A DNA stretch of 57,483 nt, from assembly GCF_947493425.1 (NCBI RefSeq), contig NZ_CANLRP010000037.1:1-57483 (forward strand), in the 5' to 3' direction. Of the stretch, positions 1-8,700 are shown one piece after another (positions within the stretch are counted from its first letter, which is position 1; every line of letters starts with the position of its first letter). This DNA comes from an uncultured Microscilla sp. (lineage in GTDB: Bacteria > Bacteroidota > Bacteroidia > Cytophagales > Microscillaceae). The translations under genes were made by a program, and so were the position numbers. The notes under the pieces are model-generated. The model worked only from the letters and a program-made list of their open reading frames with translations. It was not told the origin of the DNA and searched no databases.

Positions 1-237
1 AACAGTATTCGTAAACATTGGGGAGTAGAAACTAAACTACACTGGGTTTTGGATGTGGCATTTGGAGAAGATGATTCCAGAGTTAGAAAAAGTAATGCTC
101 CTGAAAATTTGTCCATTCTTAGAAGGATTGCTCTTAATAAATTGAAAGCAGAAAGTTCAGTAAAAAAGGGCATCAAGGTAAAAAGGAAAAAAGCAGGTTG
201 GGATGAAGAGTATCTAGTAAAAGTGTTAATGGCTTAA
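1..237 (+). CDS. ISAs1-family transposase, C-terminal part (cut by window edge)
   Basis: The reading frame is open from the first base and ends at TAA 235-237, so the gene begins upstream of the window. The peptide carries the C-terminal signature of ISAs1-type DDE transposases: a (N)SIRKHWGVE-type segment, then LHWVLDVAFGEDDSR, then NAPENLSILRRIALN. In this family the glutamate of the HWGVE region is part of the DDE catalytic triad. Whether the element is intact cannot be told from here. I could not identify its terminal inverted repeat with certainty in the A+T-rich 194 bp that follow. Family assignment is from motif recognition. Confidence 0.8.
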   Translation, partial: NSIRKHWGVETKLHWVLDVAFGEDDSRVRKSNAPENLSILRRIALNKLKAESSVKKGIKVKRKKAGWDEEYLVKVLMA

Positions 238-431
238 GAGCATAAGGCGGTTTTTTATACATAATGATAAGGTTACTACATTTTATGTATATGCTAGAAA
301 TCTGCTAATAAGTTTCTTGCGATTGCCATGAAGGATTTATAATATAGCATGGATATTATGTTGTTAATATACATTTCTTTGTAATATGTGCTAAACTTTT
401 GCAAGGGGGGGGGTTAACGAAAAAGATTAAT

Positions 432-1754
432 TTAAAGGTCAATTTGAAATCCTACTACCATTATATCATCTATTTGTTTGTGTGCTTCTCCATACTTCAC
501 AGGAAAACTAATCCAGTGATTAAGGGTGTCGTTTAGAATTTGTTCCTGATTTTCTACTGGATGATGATGAATAATGTAAAGTAATTCACGAAAATTATGT
601 TTCATAAACTTTCTACCCTTTGGTCCCCCAAACTGGTCTTGAAAACCATCTGAGAATAGATAGCAAGTAGTGAAGGTTGATACATCTATAGTTTGTTTCG
701 TAAAAGTTGTTTGGTCTAGGTAATTACCTCCAATGGCAAGTTTGTCACCTGTTATCTGCTTTAGATGACCATCTTGTACGTATATTAAAGGGTTTTTTGC
801 GCCAGCAAAATCCATCGTTTTAGAATCAAGGTTGATGACACACAAAGCTATATCCATTCCATCTTTGACTGAACCATCTCCATGTTGAAGAACTTTGAGT
901 ACCCCTTGATGTAGTTGATTCAGTATTTCATCTGCCTGAGTAACTTTCTTTATAGTTACTATTTCTGTAAGCTGTTCTATGCCTATAAAGCTCATAAAAG
1001 CCCCTGGTACCCCATGCCCAGTACAATCAGCTGCTGCTATAATCAATTGATTTGTTTCTTTGTTATGTGAAAACCAATAGAAATCACCGCTGACAATATC
1101 ACGAGGACGAAAAAAAATAAAGGGTTTAAGGTATTCCCTTTGTATCTCACTGATATTAGGTAATATGGCATTTTGGATACGTTGTGCATACCGGATGCTT
1201 GCTGTTATATTATTATTTTTTTTCTCTAATTCAGCTTTTTGGTGGACAATTTCTGTTGTCCTTTCTTCTACTTTTTGTTCTAAAGTGCTGTTGAGTTCTT
1301 TGAGTTGATCATTTTTTTCTACAAGCCTCTTGTTTTGCTCTTCGAGCAATTTATCTTGAAAAAAAGTGCGATTAGCTTCTGAAATAGTAAGAGATAAATC
1401 TTCTTTTTGCCATGGTTTTGTAATGTATCTATAGAGGCGAGCATTGTTAATGGCGTTGGTTACACCCTCCATACTAGCTTGTCCGGTAAGCATAATTTTA
1501 ATGGTACGAGGAGACATTTCATGAATTTTACGTAGTAGTTCATCTCCCTTTACTTCAGGCATAATATAGTCTGAAATAACTACAGTAATCTCCCTTCCTT
1601 CGTCAATGAGTTCTTCTACAATCTCAAGGGCTTCATCGGCTCCTTGTGCTATCTCTATAACATAGTCATCCCCGAATTTTTCAGAAAGCTCGATTTCCAG
1701 GCTTTCCAAAACAATCTCTTCATCATCTACACATAATATTACAGGTTCTGTCAT
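432..1754 (-). CDS. Response regulator fused to SpoIIE-type PP2C phosphatase
   Basis: 440 aa. Residues 1-125 form a CheY-like receiver: acidic pocket Asp10/Asp11, phospho-acceptor Asp62 in ISDYIMP, Lys near 113 in YITKPW. A coiled coil (about 130-182) leads into a helical linker (ITASIRYAQRIQNAILP) that precedes the PP2C/SpoIIE domain (about 200-440). The metal-site motifs are all present: RDIVSGDFYW, DCTGHGVPGAFMS, DGMDIALC, SDGFQDQFGG and IDDIMVVG. It should therefore be a soluble Ser/Thr phosphatase switched by phosphorylation of the receiver, like RssB/RsbU-type regulators. Its start overlaps the stop of the upstream response-regulator gene by 4 bp (ATGA), which implies translational coupling and one operon with the histidine kinase. 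Its phosphoprotein substrate is not encoded next to it. Confidence 0.93.
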   Translation of the reverse strand: MTEPVILCVDDEEIVLESLEIELSEKFGDDYVIEIAQGADEALEIVEELIDEGREITVVISDYIMPEVKGDELLRKIHEMSPRTIKIMLTGQASMEGVTNAINNARLYRYITKPWQKEDLSLTISEANRTFFQDKLLEEQNKRLVEKNDQLKELNSTLEQKVEERTTEIVHQKAELEKKNNNITASIRYAQRIQNAILPNISEIQREYLKPFIFFRPRDIVSGDFYWFSHNKETNQLIIAAADCTGHGVPGAFMSFIGIEQLTEIVTIKKVTQADEILNQLHQGVLKVLQHGDGSVKDGMDIALCVINLDSKTMDFAGAKNPLIYVQDGHLKQITGDKLAIGGNYLDQTTFTKQTIDVSTFTTCYLFSDGFQDQFGGPKGRKFMKHNFRELLYIIHHHPVENQEQILNDTLNHWISFPVKYGEAHKQIDDIMVVGFQIDL

Positions 1755-2149
1755 ACTGCTGCTTGTAAACCACGTTTAATTGTACTTATCAAATCATTAG
1801 TTTCCCAAGGTTTGCCTAGGCAGGCAAATAAATTAGCTTCTTTCCTGCTACGTTCTACTGCTTCTTCATCGGCTTGTCCGGTAAGCATAATTTTTACTAC
1901 ATTAGGAAACCTTTCATGGATTTTTATAAGGAGATTATCTCCTTTTAATCCAGGCATGAGCCAATCTGAAACTACCAACAAAGTTTGGTAACCATCGTTT
2001 TCCAATTCGTCTAAAATCTCCATTGCATCATCTGCGTTTTCAGCAAACTCATACATGTAGTGATCGCCTAAATGTTCTTTGAGTTGCATTTCAAGACTAT
2101 TGAGAATAATCTCATCATCATCTACACAAAGTATCACTTTATTATTCAT
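1751..2149 (-). CDS. Single-domain response regulator (CheY-like)
   Basis: 132 aa, a receiver domain only. Asp10/Asp11, phospho-acceptor Asp62 (SDWLMP), the conserved Thr in MLTGQA and Lys in CLGKPW are all present. It is clearly paralogous to the receiver of the next gene: same spacing to Asp62, same LLxKIHExxP and KIMLTGQA segments. This suggests that duplication created the pair. It sits between a TPR histidine kinase (97 bp upstream) and the receiver-phosphatase (4-bp overlap). It may act as a phosphate sink or shuttle, or compete with the phosphatase receiver for the kinase. That role is inference. Confidence 0.92.
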   Translation of the reverse strand: MNNKVILCVDDDEIILNSLEMQLKEHLGDHYMYEFAENADDAMEILDELENDGYQTLLVVSDWLMPGLKGDNLLIKIHERFPNVVKIMLTGQADEEAVERSRKEANLFACLGKPWETNDLISTIKRGLQAAV

Positions 2150-2246
2150 ATCTTCCTGTTTATTTACGCGTTGGCTTTTGTATTATTTTAAGCTGTTGAA
2201 TATAGAAGGAATTCGTCTTAAATGCAATATTACTATTACGCTTGGT

Positions 2247-4580
2247 TTAGGTGGTAGTATCTGGTAGAGGTAGCCACACAGTAAAAGCAGTACCCACACC
2301 TGCCGTACTCTGTACTTGAATATCGCCATCATGTTTTTGCACAATTTTACGAACGATATCCAGTCCTAAGCCACTTCCTTCGCCAGCTGGTTTGGTAGTA
2401 AAGAAAGGATCAAATATTTTATCAATAATGTCTGCGGGTATACCACTGCCTGTATCGGCTATGATTACCTCCAAACGATTATTTTGATTATGTATACTCA
2501 CTGTTAGATCACCCTTAAAATCCATTGCCTGTAGTGCGTTATGAATAAGATTTGTCCATACTTGATTCAATTCATCAGGGTAACACCAAATTTGCGGTAT
2601 ATTTTCGTGATAATCACGCTCAAGATGTATGCCCTGTTTTAGGTGATTATGATAAAGTGTAAGTACAGTTTCTATGCCTTGTTTTATGTCACTTTGTACT
2701 TTTACTTCCTGTGGGTTGCGATAAGCATAATTTTTTAGTGCAAATACGATCTTGTGTGCTTTTCGTATAGCCAGTTCTATATTACTTGTGCCTCTTAATA
2801 TATTAGACAGTTTATTCGATGTGTGTAAGATAAGGTTGCTATGAGCATGTTTTAGCAAACTCAGGAAGTCTTCATAAGACTCTTCCGCTCTTAGGTTTAC
2901 AAGAATATCTGCTGCCTTACGAGCATCAGGTACCTCATGGGTTTTCAGTTTTTCAATAAGTACTTTGCGTAGTTGTTTTTTTTCTTTGAGTGTAATTACA
3001 TTCGTTTGGTTCATAGATGTATCTAACAAACCCATAAAGAGTGCTTGTTCTTGTGGGGTAAGCACTGTGAGCAAATCTGGAAGCTTTTGTAAGGTGTCTT
3101 TTAAAGCAGAAGCTACACTTTCGATAGAAGAGCGAATGGCTCCCAAGGGCGTATTTATTTCGTGAGCCACCCCTGCAATAAGTTGACCTAATGCAGCCAT
3201 TTTTTCGGATTGAATCATTTGTGACTGAGTCGCCTTGAGTTCTTCGTGAGCATTTTCGAGCTCAATGTGGCTCTGTTGTTCTTTTTCCAATGCAATCTGT
3301 AACTCTTGTTGAGCAGTTTTTAACTCATTGTTGGTCGCTTTCATTTGTGCGGCTTGAGCACGTTCTATTTGCTCTGATTCTATCAATTGCTCATTTTTTA
3401 TATGTAATAACTTGTTAGCCTTTTGTTTCTGAAATATACCTATAATGACTGCCACCACTAAACCCAAGGTAAGTATTAGACCACCAACCAGTAGATATAT
3501 GAGCTCTTTTCTTAACTCATTTTCTTTCTGCTCTATTTTCAATAATCTATTTTCTTTACTTTTTAGATCAAGTTCTGTTTGTTTTTTCTCTATTTGATAA
3601 TTGGTTTGTAATGCTTGAATTCGCCGAGCATTTTCTTCGTTTAGTAAACTTTGTGTAATGTCTATGTATTGTTTTTGGTACCTGTAGGCTTTGATAAAAT
3701 CATTTTGATTAGCATAGGCTTCATTGAGTATTTTAGTACTATGTTGCATAATAGGGTGGGCAGGTATACTTGTAGCACCCTTTAAGCCTTTCTGAGCATA
3801 TTCAATGGCTTTTGTATAGTTTTTTTGGTTAAGATATACTGCAGCAATGTCATTTTGCATGTCACTAATACCTCTCAAATTCTTATCCTTGATATTCATC
3901 TCCAGCGCTTGATTGAGGTAATCAAGTGCTTTTTCATACTTTGCCTGAAGGTTGTATACTACTCCAATCCGATTCAGGGCAACATCCAACGATTTTTTCT
4001 TTTTGGTAGACTCCCTTATTTGTTTTACTTTAAAAAATGCTTTCAGTGCTTCATCATACTTTTTTTGTTCTTGAAAAGTTTCTCCCATGCGTAAGTATCC
4101 ATAAGCCTCTCCACTTTTATTCCCCAGTTTTACAAATACTTTAATGGCATTTTTCATGTTCTCCACAGCCTCGTCGTACCGTTTTTGAAATTTAAAAACC
4201 TCACCTATGTTGTTGTAGCTATAGCCAATTTGAATACCTTGCTGGTGTTTTTTTGCTATTTTGAGGGCACGATGATAATACTCAAATGCACTGGCATAAT
4301 CACCAAGGTTACGGTATATAATTCCTAAAAAACTAAGTATTTCAGCGTGTTTAGTCTTGTACTGAAGTGCGTGTACAATATCCAAGCTGCGTTTGCCATA
4401 TTGCAATGCTCTGTTTAAGTCTACATCCCTGAGTTTCCAGGTAAGTCTGTTCAGTACCTGAACCTTCAAGGTATCGTCAGACATAGCTGGTAAAATTCTT
4501 TCTAAACTGTCTATTTCAGGAGTTTGAGCATGTCCAATAATGGGGATAGATAGTACTAAAGCAATGAAAAAAGCTCTCAT
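2247..4580 (-). CDS. Periplasmic-TPR sensor histidine kinase
   Basis: 777 aa. A signal peptide ends near GHAQ (residue 19). Tandem TPR repeats fill about 35-310, including pairs such as GDYASAFEYYHRALKIA and KRYDEAVENMKNAIKV. A charged coiled coil precedes one strong membrane helix at about 352-377. A second coiled coil leads to the kinase core: phospho-acceptor His near 472 in GVAHEINTPLG, N box NLIHNAL, G1 DTGSGIP, F box FDPFFTTK and G2 GSGLGLDIV. The TPR part should lie in the periplasm and the kinase in the cytoplasm. The two downstream genes supply the receivers. A TPR-TM module of the same design is joined to a phosphatase instead of a kinase in the gene at 15631. Confidence 0.92.
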   Translation of the reverse strand: MRAFFIALVLSIPIIGHAQTPEIDSLERILPAMSDDTLKVQVLNRLTWKLRDVDLNRALQYGKRSLDIVHALQYKTKHAEILSFLGIIYRNLGDYASAFEYYHRALKIAKKHQQGIQIGYSYNNIGEVFKFQKRYDEAVENMKNAIKVFVKLGNKSGEAYGYLRMGETFQEQKKYDEALKAFFKVKQIRESTKKKKSLDVALNRIGVVYNLQAKYEKALDYLNQALEMNIKDKNLRGISDMQNDIAAVYLNQKNYTKAIEYAQKGLKGATSIPAHPIMQHSTKILNEAYANQNDFIKAYRYQKQYIDITQSLLNEENARRIQALQTNYQIEKKQTELDLKSKENRLLKIEQKENELRKELIYLLVGGLILTLGLVVAVIIGIFQKQKANKLLHIKNEQLIESEQIERAQAAQMKATNNELKTAQQELQIALEKEQQSHIELENAHEELKATQSQMIQSEKMAALGQLIAGVAHEINTPLGAIRSSIESVASALKDTLQKLPDLLTVLTPQEQALFMGLLDTSMNQTNVITLKEKKQLRKVLIEKLKTHEVPDARKAADILVNLRAEESYEDFLSLLKHAHSNLILHTSNKLSNILRGTSNIELAIRKAHKIVFALKNYAYRNPQEVKVQSDIKQGIETVLTLYHNHLKQGIHLERDYHENIPQIWCYPDELNQVWTNLIHNALQAMDFKGDLTVSIHNQNNRLEVIIADTGSGIPADIIDKIFDPFFTTKPAGEGSGLGLDIVRKIVQKHDGDIQVQSTAGVGTAFTVWLPLPDTTT

Positions 4581-4803
4581 AAATTGATAATGACAAAGTT
4601 CGTAGAAATTGATTAAAGATCAGCCAAATGTTATACCAACATTGTGAGCAAAGAGGTAAAAGGTAGTCGTATAATACATCCTATAGTTGGGTTTTACAAG
4701 TATGCATAAGCCAATTCTTGAGGTGTTTTTCGTGATAAAGGAGTCTGTTTTTGCTGTTTATATTAACAAAATAAATAAATGTTAAATTTATTAGCGAATA
4801 TTG

Positions 4804-4834
4804 TTTGTTCAATTCAATTTTAACTTTATTTTTG
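4804..4834 (+). promoter_or_regulatory. Bacteroidota-type promoter for the 105-aa gene
   Basis: TTTG at 4804-4807, then 19 nt, then TATTTTTG (TAnnTTTG) at 4827-4834. This matches the -33/-7 elements of the primary sigma factor in Bacteroidota. The predicted start of transcription is near 4841, about 30 nt before the ATG at 4872. Confidence 0.65.
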
Positions 4835-4871
4835 CTAATATTATTAACAATAAACCTAATTCTTTAGCATC

Positions 4872-5189
4872 ATGAGTGAAATTAGAATTCCCTTACCCAA
4901 TGGTACACAATTAACTTTTGTTCAAAAAGAAAAACCTGAAGAATTGCAACCAATCATTACAACACAACACCATGAACCTATAAACGACACCAATGAAACA
5001 AGAGAAACAAAAGATGAAATTCCTTTGATGGTTTCTTCAGTAGATGAACTTCAGGAAATTTCGTTGGCATTGATTTACTACAAAACCTATCTTAAAAATA
5101 AAGGACAACAAGACAGGGCAGAACAAATAGGGGCAATTGACCATAAGGTGTTTCAAACCTTGCAAAGTGTACAAGCTACCAGCCAATAA
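4872..5189 (+). CDS. Small hypothetical cytoplasmic protein
   Basis: 105 aa with no signal peptide or membrane segment. The N-terminus (IRIPLPNGTQLTF) looks like a short beta hairpin. A Glu/Thr-rich, probably disordered stretch follows (about 20-50), then a predicted helical C-terminal half containing ELQEISLALIYYKTYL. I do not recognise a family. It is transcribed alone: a good promoter lies immediately upstream and a hairpin with a T tract at 5333-5364 lies downstream. It is divergent from the histidine-kinase operon, so the two might share a control region. Confidence 0.7.
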   Translation: MSEIRIPLPNGTQLTFVQKEKPEELQPIITTQHHEPINDTNETRETKDEIPLMVSSVDELQEISLALIYYKTYLKNKGQQDRAEQIGAIDHKVFQTLQSVQATSQ

Positions 5190-5332
5190 AACTTGTAAAG
5201 AAACCAAACCATAGGCCATATTTCAGAGTAATTACCAACTATGCAATTTTAACTCTACTTGTTATTCTGACAAGCAGAGGGTTATTCTCTTAAGCTAAAT
5301 AATACAATCACAAATCGTGAGTGATTGAAGTA

Positions 5333-5364
5333 AAATCGCGGATAGTTTATTCGTGATTTTTTTT
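5333..5364 (+). terminator. Rho-independent terminator
   Basis: Eleven-pair stem (5333-5343 with 5349-5359, two G-T pairs), five-base loop, followed by a run of eight T. It lies 144 bp after the 105-aa gene. Confidence 0.65.
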
Positions 5365-5468
5365 ATAATAAACTGATTTTAAAGGTTTTAACTCTTTGTT
5401 TTGTTGAGTTTGAAAACAACTTTATCTGCTTAAATACGTTAAATAATATATACACTAAATATTAAAAT

Positions 5469-5699
5469 ATGACAAGGTTTAAGCGTGTTCACATTCATTC
5501 TTCTTTGATTACTTCAGTTGCTTACGATGCTTTTAGTAAGGTGCTTGAAATAGTTTTTTGCCGTGGAGGTATTTATGAGTATGCCAATGTAGATAAACAA
5601 GAATATCAAAACCTGTTGAACTCTAAGTCTGTAGGATTGTATTTTAACGGCAATATACGGAATAGGAAGGAAGAAAGATTTATCAAAGTGCGAGATTGA
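5469..5699 (+). CDS. KTSC-domain protein
   Basis: 76 aa. The whole protein matches the KTSC domain pattern: a SSLITSVAYD start, LEIVFxxGGIYEYANV centre, EYQNLLNSKSVGLYFNGNIRN and a C-terminal strand. KTSC proteins are short cytoplasmic proteins, some fused to lysyl-tRNA synthetase or found near phage genes; their biochemical role is not established. The gene stands alone, with a strong bidirectional terminator 18 bp downstream that separates it from the convergent 1541-aa phosphatase. Confidence 0.85.
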   Translation: MTRFKRVHIHSSLITSVAYDAFSKVLEIVFCRGGIYEYANVDKQEYQNLLNSKSVGLYFNGNIRNRKEERFIKVRD

Positions 5700-5716
5700 C
5701 AGAATATACCAGAAAC

Positions 5717-5762
5717 AACAAACGCGAGCATTGTCCAAATGGGTAATGCTCGTGTTTGTTTT
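5717..5762. terminator. Bidirectional terminator between convergent genes
   Basis: Sixteen-pair stem (5717-5732 with 5745-5760, one G-T pair) and a 12-nt loop. T-rich sequence follows on the plus strand and A-rich sequence precedes it, so it can end transcripts from both the KTSC gene and the phosphatase gene at 5778. Confidence 0.8.
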
Positions 5763-5777
5763 AGCCCCATCCCTATA

Positions 5778-8700
5778 CTAAATTCTTATGCCAATAACCA
5801 ATACATCGTCAATTTGACGTTCGTTACCTTCCTTCATCCACTGGGCAAGTGTATCATCTAAAATCTGTTTTTGCTCCTCCATAGGCTTTTGGTGAATTTC
5901 CAACAGTAACTCCCGCAACCGTTTTTTCATAAACTTTTGTTTATTAGGACCTCCAAACTGATCCTGGTAACCATCAGAGTAGATATACAAGGTGGTAGGT
6001 TCGTTGGCATCTATAGTGTGTTTGTTGTATGTGCGTTCTGTGCCTCTTTCTCGCCCGCCAATACTAAACTTACTTCCTTTAATTTCGTGTACTTGCCCAT
6101 TTTGAATATATACCAAGGGGTTTTTTGCTCCTGCAAACTCTACTGTGCGTTCATCTAAATCAATGGTACACAAGGCTATATCCATACCATCGCGACTATC
6201 AGCATTTTCTTGCTGTTTCAGTGACTTTTTTACTCCTTCATTTAGCTTCGTTAAAATTTGATCTGGGTCAGTAGTTTCATGCTGAATCACCACATTATTT
6301 AATATGTCATTGCCAATCAAACTCATAAATGCCCCTGGTACCCCATGCCCGGTACAATCTACCGCAGCAATTACAATCTTTTCGTTTCTAAAACCCTTCA
6401 GTACTTTTTCTATTCCTTGAAAACTGCTCACTTCCTCGTACAAAGGTTTGGCTTCAGTATGAGCAAACCAATAAAAGTCCCCACTTACAATGTCGCGTGG
6501 TTTGAACAAGATAAAGGAATCAGGCAAGGATTCTTCGATATGTTTTCGGTGAGGGAGCAGTGCATTCTGAATTCTTTTGGCGTAGCTTATACTTGCTCTT
6601 ATATTTTGCTGCTGTTGAGTAATTTCTACGTTCTTTGATTGTAGCTTATCCTCAAAGATTTTACGGTCGGTAAAATCACGAGCAATAGAAAGCACCGCAT
6701 ATACTTGCCCAGTTGAATCAAACAAGGGGAGTTTCTGGGTATCAAAAAATCTAAGCTCGCCATGTATCATAATCCCTGGGTCATTGGTATTTTGAATAAA
6801 GTGCTCGTATTCAAATACTCGTCTATCATCTTCTCTAAAACCCTTAATTCCTTGTGCTTCATCGCCTTCAATCAAGTGCTTAGGAAATCCAAGGCTATAA
6901 TCATCTTCGCCTAATACTTGTTTTTTGGTGCGGTTAAATGCACGGGCAAAACTACGGTTACACAAAATATATTGATAGTTACGGTCTTTTACTGAAATCC
7001 AATCTGGAGTAGCGTCTATTACTGCCTGGATAAGTTCCCTCGAACGTTTCGACTCTTCAAAGGCGGCCTTCATTTTAGCTTGTGATTTTTTCCGATCAGT
7101 AATATCCCTTTGGATAGTAGCAATACAAATAGGTTGTTGGGTATTTTCATCTATTACCGTGAAAATTTTAGAATCTATGTTAATGTCTTCATCACTAATG
7201 ACACTTCGTTGAATAAACTCTCCTTTCCAGACACCTTGCTCAGCTACTTTTGGGAATATATTATTAAATATACTTACTTTTTTACCTTTGGCATTTTTCA
7301 ATTCCAGGTCATCAATTTTTAAAGTACTCACATTGGCATCAGCGGCAATGCCCCATACTTTACGCGCTTGACGGTTCATATACAGTATTTTACCATCAAA
7401 ACCTGCCATAGCAATCATATCGTCACTATTATCAATCATAGTAGCCAACTTTTGCTGCTCTATTTGAGCCTCCTTCAGGTTATGAAGGTTTTTTTGTAAC
7501 AATTTCTCCTTATCTACCAGTTCCTGGGTTCTTTGTGCTACTTTGTCGTCTAGCGACTCATTCAAGCTATTAAGCTCTTCTATATTTTGTCTTAACTCCT
7601 CTTCTTGCGCCAGCAAACGTTGGTTTTTTTCCTGAATATCCTGAGTAGCTTCTTGTATTCTTTTTTCCAGTGATTCATTTAAGGTCTGAAGTTCTTCTGC
7701 ATTTTGTCTAAGCTCCTCTTCTTGTTGAACAAGTTTGTTTTGGGCTTCTTTACGCTCAGTAATATCACTTTGAATCAATGTAAAACAAATCCACTCCTGG
7801 GTATTAGAATCTTTTACCGGAAACACAGTAGTCTCTACATTCAACATAGCGTTAGTGCCCAAGTGCTGTTGATGAAGCTCTCCTTTCCATACCCCTTCTT
7901 TAGCAACAATAGGTATCACATCCTCTATTAGGTCAAGAGTATCATCAGGTACCTTAAAGTCCATCAAAGTCAGATGGCTAATATCTGCGCCTTGTGCAAC
8001 GCCTTTCATAGCTCTGGCGGCATTGTTCATATATATTACATTGCCTTCTATGCCAGTAAGTACAATAAAGTCATCAGAATTATTGAGCATCAACGACAAC
8101 TTGTGTTGCTCTCGTTGGCTCACCTTAAGTTTGGCCAGGTTTTGCACCAGTATTCTTTCTTTTTCTTTCAGTTCTCTGGTACGTTCTTCTACCTTCTGGT
8201 CAAGCGACTCATTAATAGCATTGAGCTCTTCAAGGTTTTGTCTCAATTCTTCTTCTTGTGCCAGTAGTTGTTGATTTTTTTCCTGAATGTTTTTCGTGGC
8301 AGCTTCGACTTTTTCTTCCAGCGATTCATTCAAATTTTGAAGCTCTTCAGAGTTTTTGCGTAAAGCATCTTCCTTAGCAGATAACTGTTCATTTTGGATT
8401 TTTACCTCTTGTAATAGTTCTTGAGTAAGTATGTCGGCTTTCATGTTGTATACCGCCAAGCTGATACGTTCACTAATACGTCTCACAAAAGCTACTTCAT
8501 TTTCAGTGATTTTTCTCAAATAACTTATTTCCAATACTCCTACCAACCTTTGGTTATTGAGTAAAGGCACCAACAGCAAGGTGGTTGGTTTGGCGTTAAA
8601 TGTGGCCGATGTGATGATGTCATACTCTTCTTCTTTAGGAGTCAAGCGCATTACTTCTTTATCTTTGGCACAAGTACCTGCCAGCCCAGTACCCAGTGGT

